Origin: an uncultured Pseudacidovorax sp.
GTDB lineage: Bacteria > Pseudomonadota > Gammaproteobacteria > Burkholderiales > Burkholderiaceae_C
NCBI RefSeq assembly: GCF_913773995.1
Contig: NZ_CAJYES010000011.1
Span: forward strand, 1 to 64,000
Direction of reading: 5' to 3'
Length of the DNA: 64,000 bases
The position numbers and the translations under genes were made by a program. Under the pieces are notes generated by a model, which worked only from the letters and a program-made list of their open reading frames with translations, made no database searches and was not told the DNA's origin. This document shows, in pieces, positions 1-8,360 of this stretch; position 1 is the first letter of the stretch; the number at the start of each line of letters is the position of its first letter.

Positions 1-1418
1 CCTGCTTCGTCATGAACCTGTACGACCGCGCCTTCCTGAACCGCGCGGCGCTGCGGGTGCTGGGCTTCGACCGCAACACGCCCAACCCCATCGGCAGCGT
101 GCTGGAGAAGGACGCCGCCGGCAACCCGACCGGCCTGGTGGTCAACACCACCAGCCTGGGCGGGCTGGTGGCGCTGTTCGCGCGCGTGCCCAAGCTGTCG
201 GACGAGGACCAGGCGCTGTCGACCCAGCTCTACATGCGCGAGATGAATCGCCTGGGCCTGACCAGCGTGGTCGATGCCGGCGGCGGTGGCCAGAACTACC
301 CCGAGCACTACAGCGGCATCGCCCAACTCGCGGCCGAGCGCAGGATGACGCTGCGCATCTCGTACAACCTGTTCGCGCAGCGCCCGGGCCAGGAACTGGC
401 CGACTACCAGGCCTGGTCGCAGCGCGTCGCGCCCGGCCAGGGCGACGACTGGCTGCGCATGGTGGGCGCGGGCGAGTACATCCTGTGGGCCGCCACCGAC
501 CCCGCCAACTTCGGCAAGAGCGTGACGCCCGCGCCGGCCATCATGGAGACCAAGCTCACCGAGGTGGCGACCTATCTGGTGGGCAAAGGCTGGCCCATCC
601 GCATGCATGCCAGCTACGACAGCACCGCCACGCGCATCCTCGACGTGCTGGAGAAGGTCAACCGCGAGGTACCGATGAGGAACGTGCGCTGGGCGCTGGA
701 CCACTGCGAGACGCTGTCGCCGCGCTCCATGGAGCGCGTGGCCGCCATGGGCGGACGCATCGCCATCCAGAACCGCATGTCGCTCGACGGCGAGGTCTTC
801 GCGCAGACCTGGGGCCGCGAGGCCGCGGCCGACGCGCCCGCCATCGGCCGCATGCGGGCGATGGGCCTGCCCGTGGCCTGCGGCACCGATTCGAGCCGCG
901 CCACCAGCTACAACCCCTGGGTCTCGCTGCACTGGCTGGTGACCGGCAAGACGATGGGCGACACGCGCCTGAATGCCGACCGCAACCTGGTCAGCCGCGA
1001 CGAGGCGCTGCGCATGTGGACGCTGGAAGGCGCCGCCCTCACCGGCGACGAGGCCCGCAAGGGCAGCATCCAGCCCGGCAAGCTGGCCGACTTCGCGCTG
1101 CTGTCGGACGACTACTTCGCCGTGCCCGAGGACGACATCCGCGACATCACCGCCGTGCTGACGGTGGTGGGGGGCACGGTGGTGCATGGCATCGGCACCT
1201 TCGCCGCACAGGCACCGGCCGTGGTCAAGCCCATGCCCGACTGGCTGCCGGTGAACGTGTACGGCGGCTACCAGCAGCGGCGCAAAAGCGGCATGGCGCA
1301 AGCGCCCGGTGGGGCGGCGATGCATGGCGCCGGTTGCTGCGCCGGGCCCGCGTCGGCACCGATCATCGTGGGCGACCGGGGCAACTGGCGCATGAGCTGC
1401 GGTTGCGCGGTGATCTAG
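1..1418 (+). CDS. YtcJ-like metal-dependent amidohydrolase, 5'-truncated by the window edge
   Basis: The frame is open to the first base of the window, so the ATG at 12 is probably internal. About 468 residues are visible against roughly 550-620 for YtcJ-type amidohydrolases. The N-terminal strand that normally carries the HxH metal pair therefore lies outside the window. Seen here are a TIM-barrel His (MHASYD), a LDHCE segment after it, and a late GTDSSR motif whose Asp is the usual last metal/catalytic ligand. The composite beta-sandwich domain returns at the end (KLADFALLSDDYFAV). These enzymes hydrolyse exocyclic amides or similar bonds; the substrate cannot be told. A dehydrogenase gene starts 18 bp downstream on the same strand. 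Confidence 0.85.
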   Translation, partial: CFVMNLYDRAFLNRAALRVLGFDRNTPNPIGSVLEKDAAGNPTGLVVNTTSLGGLVALFARVPKLSDEDQALSTQLYMREMNRLGLTSVVDAGGGGQNYPEHYSGIAQLAAERRMTLRISYNLFAQRPGQELADYQAWSQRVAPGQGDDWLRMVGAGEYILWAATDPANFGKSVTPAPAIMETKLTEVATYLVGKGWPIRMHASYDSTATRILDVLEKVNREVPMRNVRWALDHCETLSPRSMERVAAMGGRIAIQNRMSLDGEVFAQTWGREAAADAPAIGRMRAMGLPVACGTDSSRATSYNPWVSLHWLVTGKTMGDTRLNADRNLVSRDEALRMWTLEGAALTGDEARKGSIQPGKLADFALLSDDYFAVPEDDIRDITAVLTVVGGTVVHGIGTFAAQAPAVVKPMPDWLPVNVYGGYQQRRKSGMAQAPGGAAMHGAGCCAGPASAPIIVGDRGNWRMSCGCAVI

Positions 1419-1436
1419 ACGCGCGATAGTGGCGGG

Positions 1437-2417
1437 ATGAACATCCTCATCACCGGCGGCGCCGGCTTCCTCGGCACCCTGCTGGCGCGCCGCCTGCTGC
1501 AACGCGGCACCCTGTGCGGCCAGCCCATCGACACGCTCACCCTGGCCGACCTGCATCCGGTCGCCGATCCGGGCCTGCTGGCGGACCGGCGGGTCAAGCG
1601 CGATGCCGGCGACCTGCTGGAGCGGCTGGACAGCCTGATGGCGGGCAACCACGACGCCGTTTTCCACCTCGCCTCGGCCGTGTCGGGCGAATGCGAGGCC
1701 GACTTCGCGCTGGGTCTGCGCAGCAACCTCGAAGCCACGCGGCGCCTGCTGGAGGCCCTGCGCGCCCAGCAGGCGCGCACCGGCCAGGCGCCGCTGTTCT
1801 TCTTTGCCAGCTCGGTCGCCGTCTATGGCGACGACGAGGCCGTGCCGCTGCCGCCCGTTGTGCGCGACGACACCCTTCCCACGCCTCAGTCCAGCTACGG
1901 CATCCAGAAATTCATCTGCGAACAGCTGGTGGCCGACTACACCCGCAAGGGCTACATCGATGGTCGCGCCGCGCGACTGATGACCGTGTCGGTGCGGCCG
2001 GGCCGGCCCAACGGGGCGGCCTCGGGCTTCCTGTCGGGCATCGTGCGCGAGCCGCTGGCCGGTATCGACGCCATCTGCCCGGTGGACCCCTCCACCGCGG
2101 TCGCCCTGGCCTCGCCCGACACCACCATCGCAGGCATCCTGCGCGTGGCCGAGGCCAGCCGCGCCGAGTTCGGCGGGCGCACGGCGTTGAACCTGCCTGC
2201 CCTCAGCGTGACCGTGGCGGAGATGCTGCAGGCCCTGGAACGCAGCGCGGGCAAGGCGGTCGCTGCCCGCGTCACCGTCAAGCCTGATGCGGCGGTGGCC
2301 CGTATCGTGGGTGGCTGGCCTTCGCGGTTCGAGAGCGAGCGCGCGCGACGCCTGGGGCTGCAGGCGGATGCGAGCTTCGACGCCGTCATCGCGCAGTTCC
2401 GGGCGCTGGCGCGCTGA
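1437..2417 (+). CDS. denD: NAD-dependent epimerase/dehydratase, DenD (D-erythronate dehydrogenase)-like
   Basis: A 326-residue extended SDR protein. The N-terminal GGAGFLG dinucleotide-binding loop (residues 7-13), the Ser of FASSVAVYG and the catalytic YGIQK (YxxxK) are all present. The RPGRPNGAASGF stretch resembles D-erythronate dehydrogenase, which oxidises D-erythronate to the 2-oxo acid in four-carbon sugar acid catabolism. That subfamily call is from recognition only; the other pathway genes (denE/otnK-type kinase, aldolase) are not in view. The gene starts 18 bp after the amidohydrolase and is probably co-transcribed with it and with the PPC-domain gene that follows. Confidence 0.8.
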   Translation: MNILITGGAGFLGTLLARRLLQRGTLCGQPIDTLTLADLHPVADPGLLADRRVKRDAGDLLERLDSLMAGNHDAVFHLASAVSGECEADFALGLRSNLEATRRLLEALRAQQARTGQAPLFFFASSVAVYGDDEAVPLPPVVRDDTLPTPQSSYGIQKFICEQLVADYTRKGYIDGRAARLMTVSVRPGRPNGAASGFLSGIVREPLAGIDAICPVDPSTAVALASPDTTIAGILRVAEASRAEFGGRTALNLPALSVTVAEMLQALERSAGKAVAARVTVKPDAAVARIVGGWPSRFESERARRLGLQADASFDAVIAQFRALAR

Positions 2418-2450
2418 GCGCCGACTGCCCATTCCAGGCACGATGGGGCC

Positions 2451-2876
2451 ATGAGCTTCACCCCGATGCGCCTGCCGCCCGGCACCGACCTGCGGCGCAC
2501 GCTGGAGCAGCACGCCGCCGACCATGCCGATGGCCCGGCCCTCTTCGTCGTCGCCGGCATCGGCAGCCTGGACGGCGCCGTGCTGCGCCTGGCCGCCGCC
2601 GAACAGGAAACCCGCTGGACCGGGCCCTTCGAAATCCTCAGCCTCTCGGGCTCGCTCTCGCCCCAGGGCGCGCACCTGCACATGAGCGTGGCCGACGCGC
2701 AGGGGCGCGTGTGGGGCGGGCATGTGGGGTATGGGAATGCGGTGCGGACGACGGTGGAGCTGGTCGTGGCGGAGATGGTGGGGTGGCGGTTGGGGCGGGA
2801 GGTGGATGCGGCCACGGGGTATTTGGAATTGACCATCAGAGCGGCGAACGTCGTTCGACAAAGCTCAGGGCAATGA
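2451..2876 (+). CDS. PPC/DUF296-domain protein
   Basis: A 141-residue protein matching the PPC (plants and prokaryotes conserved, DUF296) domain. Visible features are a glycine-rich core (VVAGIGSLDGAVLR), the strand pair EILSLSGSLS, and HLHMSVADAQGRVWGGHV, whose His residues are typical of bacterial PPC proteins. In plants PPC accompanies AT-hooks; no AT-hook is seen here. The bacterial role is poorly defined, with trimer formation and small-ligand binding proposed for the family. The last ten codons run towards a palindrome-rich junction, so the C-terminus may have been altered when the island to the right arrived. Confidence 0.75.
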   Translation: MSFTPMRLPPGTDLRRTLEQHAADHADGPALFVVAGIGSLDGAVLRLAAAEQETRWTGPFEILSLSGSLSPQGAHLHMSVADAQGRVWGGHVGYGNAVRTTVELVVAEMVGWRLGREVDAATGYLELTIRAANVVRQSSGQ

Positions 2877-2888
2877 CCGCTTCAGGCT

Positions 2889-2916
2889 GAATGAAGTCAT
2901 TCGCGTTCGACGAACG
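2889..2916. repeat. Two adjacent palindromes at the left edge of the defence island
   Basis: GAATGA-AG-TCATTC (2889-2902) is followed by CGTTCG-A-CGAACG (2904-2916); both have perfect arms. They lie just after the PPC gene, next to sequence (TTCGACAAAGCTCAGGG, from about 2853) that resembles a widespread bacterial intergenic repeat. No T-run follows, so this is better read as a REP-like element or recombination junction than as a classical terminator. Confidence 0.45.
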
Positions 2917-3000
2917 GAACGACCATTTTGAGCATGATCGGCCAATCGACGGACGACCTGCTTTGCTCCATTGCGGCAACGCGCGCATACATAATTGAAT

Positions 3001-3018
3001 GTAAGTGGCCACACTTAC
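3001..3018. promoter_or_regulatory. Inverted repeat upstream of the gajA-like gene
   Basis: GTAAGTG-GCCA-CACTTAC has perfect 7-bp arms and ends 20 bp before the chosen ATG. An A/T-rich stretch (TACATAAT, 2988-2995) just upstream could be a -10 element, but no well-spaced -35 is clear. The repeat could be an operator or a short 5' hairpin controlling the defence operon. No regulator gene sits beside it. Confidence 0.4.
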
Positions 3019-3038
3019 GAGCCAAGCAGGGGGACTCC

Positions 3039-4835
3039 ATGAAAATTGTTCAGGTCAAGGTTGCGAACTTTCGAGGGATCGCACAGGGCACCGTTCACTT
3101 CGATGGACACAGCGTGCTCGTTGGCGACAACAACGCGGGCAAGTCCACGCTGCTTGAGGCAATTGACCTGGTGTTGGGCCCAGAGCGACTCTCTCGCCGA
3201 CCGGTTGTCGACGAGCACGACTTCTACGCGGGCCAGTACCTTAGCGCCGAAGGGCAGCCGATCCTGCTGGGAGTCGAGGTGATCATCGCCGACCTCAATG
3301 AAGAGCAACTTCGGCACTTCCGCGAACACCTGGAATGGTGGGACACGAACGCGAAGACGCTTATGGCCGGCCCACCGGTCGAGGGCACCGACGCCGCCGG
3401 GGTCGGGCCTGCGCTGCGGGTCTTCTTCCGTGGCGCCTACGACGCGGAAGAAGACGACTTCCTCGGCAACACGTTCTTCGCGCTGCCCGCTCCGATCGGC
3501 GCCGGCGAGTACCAGACGTTTCGGGCATCCGACAAGCGCAAATGCGGCTTCCTCTACCTGCGAACAGTGCGCACCGGATCGCGTGCGCTCAGCCTAGAGC
3601 GCGGCTCGCTGCTCGATGTAATCCTGCGCCTTCAGGATTCGCGCCTCAAGATGTGGGAGGAACTGCTGGCTTCGCTGCGCGTCCTGCCAGTCGCCGACAA
3701 GCCTGAGCTCGGCGTCACCACGCTGCTGGCCTCAGTTCAGGCTTCGATCAAGAAGCTCGTCCCCTCGGACTGGGCCGAGGATCCGCACATGCGCGTCTCG
3801 GACCTCACACGCGAGACCTTACGCCGCACATTGACAGTCTTTATGGGCACGGGCGCTAGGCGCCCAGACGGCAGCAGCTACGCTGCGCCGTACCAGCATC
3901 AGGGCACGGGCACCATCAATACGCTGGTGCTCGCACTGCTTTCCATCATTGCCGAGCTCAAGCAGAACGTGATCTTCGCCATGGAGGAGCCTGAGACTGC
4001 GCTGCCTCCGCATACTCAGAAGCGCATCGTCAACAGCGTGCGCGAGAAGTCGGCACAGGCCCTTTTCACGTCGCACTCGCCATATGTACTCGAGGAGTTC
4101 GAGCCGACCCAGATCAAGGTACTCAAGCGCGCAAGCGGCTTGCTGACCTCCGTCCCTGCCGGCCTGCCGCCAACGATCAAGCCGAAGGCCTACAAGGCGG
4201 AGTTTCGAGCGCGCTTCTGTGAGGCGCTGCTTGCCAAGTACGTCCTCATAGTTGAGGGGCGCACAGAGTTCGACGCGCTGCCGACGGCCGCACGCACGCT
4301 CAGCAAGACCGCCCCACAGTTTTTCAAGTCACTCGAGGCGCTTGGCGTGGCGGTCATCGACGCCAAGACGGACTCGCAGGTCGCGCCGCTCGGCAACTTC
4401 TTCAGGGGGCTGGGCAAGACCGTCTTCGCGGTGTTCGATAAGCAGGACGAGACACAGTTATCCCTCATCCGTGCCGCCGTCGACTACCCGTTCGAATCGC
4501 ACATGAAGGGATTCGAGTCGCTGGTGCTGCTGGGGACTCACGAGAACGCGATTCGACGGTACGCGCTGGGTGTGGTTGCAGACGGCGACTGGCCACAGCA
4601 TTTGATGGCTGTGACGCCGAGGGCAGAGTCTGATCTAACAATACTGACAAGCGCGCTGTCGCAATACTTCGCCTGGGGCAAAGGCAGCGGCCAGGCGGCC
4701 GACCTGCTGGCGTCTTGTCGGGACTGGCAGGAGATGCCCAAGTACCTCACCGACTGCCTGCACACCATATTCCGGGTGATCGAGCCTCCGCCCCCAGTGC
4801 CGCCTGCACTTCCCACCGCCCCCGCCTCGGCCTGA
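3039..4835 (+). CDS. gajA: OLD-family ATPase/TOPRIM nuclease, GajA-like (Gabija defence)
   Basis: A 598-residue protein with an ABC-type ATPase in the N-terminal two-thirds and a TOPRIM nuclease domain after it. Walker A is GDNNAGKS (29-36). Walker B with its acidic pair is IFAMEEPE (E316/E317), followed by the TSHSPYVLEEF H-loop region. The TOPRIM domain shows IVEGRTE (E406) and AVFDKQDE (D467). The ATG at 3039 was chosen because AGGGGG lies just upstream and the OLD fold starts there; an in-frame ATG at 2928 lacks these. OLD nucleases next to a UvrD-like helicase form class 2, which includes GajA of Gabija. The helicase gene starts 4 bp later. Family knowledge: GajA is a nucleotide-gated DNA nickase used against phage. 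Base composition is less GC-rich than the flanks, consistent with acquisition. Confidence 0.85.
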   Translation: MKIVQVKVANFRGIAQGTVHFDGHSVLVGDNNAGKSTLLEAIDLVLGPERLSRRPVVDEHDFYAGQYLSAEGQPILLGVEVIIADLNEEQLRHFREHLEWWDTNAKTLMAGPPVEGTDAAGVGPALRVFFRGAYDAEEDDFLGNTFFALPAPIGAGEYQTFRASDKRKCGFLYLRTVRTGSRALSLERGSLLDVILRLQDSRLKMWEELLASLRVLPVADKPELGVTTLLASVQASIKKLVPSDWAEDPHMRVSDLTRETLRRTLTVFMGTGARRPDGSSYAAPYQHQGTGTINTLVLALLSIIAELKQNVIFAMEEPETALPPHTQKRIVNSVREKSAQALFTSHSPYVLEEFEPTQIKVLKRASGLLTSVPAGLPPTIKPKAYKAEFRARFCEALLAKYVLIVEGRTEFDALPTAARTLSKTAPQFFKSLEALGVAVIDAKTDSQVAPLGNFFRGLGKTVFAVFDKQDETQLSLIRAAVDYPFESHMKGFESLVLLGTHENAIRRYALGVVADGDWPQHLMAVTPRAESDLTILTSALSQYFAWGKGSGQAADLLASCRDWQEMPKYLTDCLHTIFRVIEPPPPVPPALPTAPASA

Positions 4836-4839
4836 AACC

Positions 4840-6549
4840 ATGGTCTGGAGCCCGCAGAAGCTCGCCTTCCTGGCCAGTCCTGGACACGCGTTGGCACTCG
4901 CAGGCCCGGGAGCCGGCAAGACTCACGTAGCGCTTGTCAAAGCCCAGCAGCAGTTGGCCAACGGAAACCTGAAGCCGGGCCAGAAGGTACTATTCCTGAG
5001 CTTTGCTAGGCCGACGGTGGCGCGAATCGTCGAAAAGGCGGCGGAGCTCATCACGCCGGAGGAGCTCAAGCATCTCGAGATCACCACTTACCACGGGTTC
5101 GCATGGAGCATCCTGCGCAGCCACGGCTACCTGTTGAACACGGCTAAGCCCATCACACTGCTGCCGCCGCCAGAGGCCGCAGCCCACTTCGCAGACGTAG
5201 ATGCCGGCGCTCGCGAGCAGGAGATGCTTCGCCTATTTGAGGAAGAGGGGCGGCTGCACTTCGACCTGTTCGCCCGGCTGGTCGCCCAACTCTTCCAGCG
5301 CAGTGTCCGGTTGGCGAGCATCTACTGCGACACCTATCCCATGGTGATCCTCGACGAGTTCCAGGACACCAATGCCGACGAGTGGGCGCTAATCCGCCAG
5401 TTGGGTCGACATAGCCGCCTGATTGCACTAGGTGACCCCGAGCAACGCATCTACGAATTCCGGGGTGCCGATCCCCGCCGCCTGGGTGAATTCGTCGAGG
5501 CGTTCCAGCCTGCGAGCTTCGATTTCTCGGGCGAGAACCACCGCAGCAACGGAACTGACATCACCGTCTTCGGCAACGATCTGTTGACCGATCGGAACCG
5601 CGGCAAGGAATACACGCATGTAAAGATCGTGCGCTACGGCTTCCGCAGGAACCAGAGCCCGCACTTCCGGGCGAAGGCTGAGGTCCTGGCCGCGCTCCGG
5701 CGCCTGCGCAACGAGTCAAACACTTCGGTGGCTGTCCTCGTTCCGTCCAAGGCATTCATGCTGCAGTTCTCGCAGTACTTGTCCTCAGACCTGGACGGCC
5801 TGCCCGCACTTCGGCACGATGTGGCGATGGATGCAGAGTCGCCGTCCCTGGCTGCAAACGTCATCGCAGTGCTGATGGAAGGAGGCTCTGCCGCTGCGCT
5901 GGCGTCGCGCCTAGTCGCCACGCTGCACACTCACATCCGTGGCCGTGGTGGAAACAAGGCTCCGGGGCAGGCGGAGATGGACCTCGCTGGCGCGATCGGC
6001 ATCTACATGACGACGGGAAGGATCCGCGGCAAGAACAGGGAACTCGTTGTCAAAGAGTGCCAGAGGATCGCTGCCGAACGTGCGGATCTCAGGCTATCAG
6101 GAAACCCTGAGGAAGACTGGGCTGCCGTGCGAGAGTTGATCGCCACGTCTACCGCACCCCAAGTGGCCCGAGTGGCCGAGGACGCGCGCTTTCTCCGCCT
6201 GCTACACAGGGGCTCCGCGTTGCGCACGGCTCTCAGCGAGATGTGGAAGACTCGGGGCGACTATGTCGGTGCTGAGGCGGCGCTTCGCGATGCCCTGCTA
6301 CAGGAGCATTTCGTTGCTGCACAGAAGGAATGGCGCGGCCTGCACGTGATGACCATCCACAAGGCCAAGGGGAAGGAGTTCGAGGAGGTCGTCATCTACG
6401 AGGGCACGTTCTCCGGGCGTATCGTGGCGGCGAACGCCGACGCCAGGCGTATCGCGCAGTCGCGGCTAGCGTTGCGCGTCGCGATCACAAGGGCCATCCG
6501 TCGCACGACGATCGTGACGCCCCAGCGAGATGGCTGCCAGTTCCTATAG
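4840..6549 (+). CDS. gajB: UvrD/PcrA-like SF1 helicase, GajB-like (Gabija defence)
   Basis: A 569-residue helicase with the SF1A motifs in order: Walker A GPGAGKT (22-28), motif II DEFQDT (172-177), motif III GDPEQRIYEFRG (from 198), a MTIHKAKGKEF motif around H507, and VAITRA motif VI (547-552). It follows the OLD nuclease by 4 bp, so the two are almost certainly one operon. The pairing, more than either protein alone, supports Gabija. It is somewhat longer than the roughly 500 residues of the best known GajB, so a Gabija-like variant is possible. Family knowledge: GajB is thought to sense or process DNA ends and activate GajA. Confidence 0.83.
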   Translation: MVWSPQKLAFLASPGHALALAGPGAGKTHVALVKAQQQLANGNLKPGQKVLFLSFARPTVARIVEKAAELITPEELKHLEITTYHGFAWSILRSHGYLLNTAKPITLLPPPEAAAHFADVDAGAREQEMLRLFEEEGRLHFDLFARLVAQLFQRSVRLASIYCDTYPMVILDEFQDTNADEWALIRQLGRHSRLIALGDPEQRIYEFRGADPRRLGEFVEAFQPASFDFSGENHRSNGTDITVFGNDLLTDRNRGKEYTHVKIVRYGFRRNQSPHFRAKAEVLAALRRLRNESNTSVAVLVPSKAFMLQFSQYLSSDLDGLPALRHDVAMDAESPSLAANVIAVLMEGGSAAALASRLVATLHTHIRGRGGNKAPGQAEMDLAGAIGIYMTTGRIRGKNRELVVKECQRIAAERADLRLSGNPEEDWAAVRELIATSTAPQVARVAEDARFLRLLHRGSALRTALSEMWKTRGDYVGAEAALRDALLQEHFVAAQKEWRGLHVMTIHKAKGKEFEEVVIYEGTFSGRIVAANADARRIAQSRLALRVAITRAIRRTTIVTPQRDGCQFL

Positions 6550-6611
6550 CCTTGACCTCCGAAAACGCGGCGACCATGCTGAGGGGGCGCTTTCGCTCCC
6601 ACACGGAATCG

Positions 6612-7901
6612 CTATCTTCCGAAGAGCCAGTTAGTGAAGTCCTCCATCCACCTTGCGTGCTCGACGCAATCGAAGTCAGCAACACTGGGATGCATTGGCG
6701 ACGTCGGCGTGGGCTTGTGCGGATGGAAAAGGTGCCCGTCACTTAGTATGCAGTTTGGCAGCGTGTACTTGTGAAGTTCGTAGAGGCCATCAAAGCCATT
6801 TGAAACGTCCACGTTTTGCTCGATGATTTTCGAGAGCGGCTCCCAAGTTGGGAGGCCATCGGCCCCCTTCAAAATAGACCTCAATAATGTGGCCTTGATT
6901 TCCGCAGCGTTCTCGAGGCTGAATTCAAAGTTGGTCTTCTCAAGAATCCTTCGCACAACTTCAGCGGGATTGAGTTCTGCGTCAGCCGGCACTAGGACTG
7001 AGGTCAGGAGCTCGAACACAGCGCTGCGTGATCCAGCTCGAATCATTTCTAGGACGCGCCCTCGAATCCCTTCGTGAATGCCGTCCAGCGAGTCATCTTT
7101 CGGCGCATAGTTGACCATGCATGCGAGCGGGGCGTCCAAGCAGATGCGCGAGATCAGCGCCATGATGTGGCCGGCGTGGACGATGTCTTCGATTAGCGTC
7201 AGGTTTGCGCAGCGGTGAAAGCAAACTGTGTACTCGAGAAACCCCGCATCGTAGAAGAACTTCAGAGTGTCCTCCGTCAGCGCTCTCAGGAGCTTCTCTG
7301 TATCGATGCTTTGGAACTTCTGGGTCTTGCTGAAAATGTGCGCCAAAAATAGTTCATTGATTACCGCATTGCTTTCAAGCATCGCGGGCACCGAAAACGG
7401 GGCACGCGCAAAGACTGCCTTTGTGGCGGGATCGAAGAATGTGGCCCCAATCAGAAGGTATTCATCTGTTGAGCCTTCCGAAACCCTCGCATTGCCATAG
7501 TAGGGGCGATAGCCCCATGGCCTGGGCCATTTTCCTGACGCATTTTTCGCGTGCATTCTTTCTCGATCGATCTCGTCAAACTCTTCCCTTAGATTGACCG
7601 GAGCAGGCGATAGTGGGTCCGCGTGCTCTCCCTTTTTTTCAAAGTGCGCCACCGCCATGACGAGTTTGTTGACGAGCGTCAGTCCGTAGACAGTAGTCGT
7701 CAGATCAAGAAAATGCGTGTACTCGTGGTAGGCCGTGCGGTATAGATCATGGATACGCTGCACCCTATCCTGCAAGTCGTCTCCAGGCGAGATGCCATAG
7801 ATGTCCTGTGAGCTATAGCCCCCGAGGCGCACTATCTGATCGACGTAACTGAACGTGCCTACTTCTCGCTTGTTGGGAAGGGTTAGGTTACCGCGCTTCA
7901 C
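6612..7901 (-). CDS. Unrecognised protein with an HExxH (HEYTH) metallopeptidase motif, beside the Gabija genes
   Basis: A 429-residue protein I cannot place in a named family. Residues 59-63 read HEYTH within a hydrophobic helix (AYHEYTHFLDL), the zincin pattern HExxH. Possible third ligands are E142 (VSEGSTDEY) or E176 (MLESNAVINEL); the choice is inference. No signal peptide or membrane segment is evident, so it should be cytoplasmic. The start is a GTG that overlaps the stop of a broken upstream frame (GTGA). It converges on the helicase gene with 62 bp between. Its GC content (about 50%) is the lowest in the window, marking it as foreign. It could be a third island component, a separate toxin-like effector, or unrelated cargo. 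Confidence 0.7.
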   Translation of the reverse strand: MKRGNLTLPNKREVGTFSYVDQIVRLGGYSSQDIYGISPGDDLQDRVQRIHDLYRTAYHEYTHFLDLTTTVYGLTLVNKLVMAVAHFEKKGEHADPLSPAPVNLREEFDEIDRERMHAKNASGKWPRPWGYRPYYGNARVSEGSTDEYLLIGATFFDPATKAVFARAPFSVPAMLESNAVINELFLAHIFSKTQKFQSIDTEKLLRALTEDTLKFFYDAGFLEYTVCFHRCANLTLIEDIVHAGHIMALISRICLDAPLACMVNYAPKDDSLDGIHEGIRGRVLEMIRAGSRSAVFELLTSVLVPADAELNPAEVVRRILEKTNFEFSLENAAEIKATLLRSILKGADGLPTWEPLSKIIEQNVDVSNGFDGLYELHKYTLPNCILSDGHLFHPHKPTPTSPMHPSVADFDCVEHARWMEDFTNWLFGR

Positions 7902-8017
7902 AGGAGACCTTCCAATGGGGCTAGCTTATCGCTAAGCACTTCGTAACTGGGCATTTCGCTTCGATGATTGCCAATGTAGCGAAAGCTGCCATTCGGTGCA
8001 GTTCTATGGCAGTCCGC
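7898..8017 (-). pseudogene. C-terminal remnant of an unknown ORF, coupled to the HEYTH gene
   Basis: Upstream of the HEYTH gene, on the same strand, an open frame ends with MPSYEVLSDKLAPLEGLL and its TGA overlaps the next GTG by 4 bp, the classical sign of translational coupling. About 40 codons have the same low GC as the HEYTH gene. Beyond about 8020 the sequence changes to high-GC DNA coding on the other strand. The simplest reading is that this gene lost its 5' end at the island boundary. A short coupled leader starting at the internal ATG is an alternative. Confidence 0.4.
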
Positions 8018-8048
8018 TCTCGCTGCAAAGCCGCCGCTGAAGACGGAA

Positions 8049-8318
8049 GGCGTGGACACCGGCCCCGGTGTCCCGCCCGAATACCAGGCACGGGTCTTCG
8101 ACCGCTTCTTTCGTGTGCCAGGCGGCAACACGGACGGCAGCGGGCTGGGCCTGGCGATTGCGCAGGCCGCCGCCTCTCGCTGCGGCATGACGCTGAGCCT
8201 GCGCAATCGCGAAGACCGCAGCGGCCTGGTGGCGCGGCTTGAGCAGGAAGGCGCTGGCGCCATGCTCGGTGAGCTCAAGAACCGCCGCGCCGGCGTACCT
8301 GCCCAGCCGGGCATTTGA
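8049..8318 (+). pseudogene. C-terminal HATPase fragment of a sensor histidine kinase
   Basis: Roughly 90 codons encode the end of a histidine-kinase ATPase domain: G1 box DTGPGVP, F box FDRFFR, G2 box GSGLGLAIA, then the final strand of the domain and a stop at 8316-8318. The sensor, dimerisation and N-box parts are absent, and no response regulator is nearby. Composition is high-GC like the host genome. It marks the right edge of the acquired island: the upstream part of the kinase gene appears to have been replaced. It is very unlikely to be functional. Confidence 0.8.
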
Positions 8319-8360
8319 CAGAGCGCAAATCGCGTTCCTGAAGGACGCGCACGATGGCGA

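Noticed and set aside
2928-3038. An upstream ATG adding 37 residues to the OLD nuclease
   Set aside because: The added part is not like the OLD N-terminus and would span the inverted repeat. The ATG at 3039 has a good ribosome-binding site.
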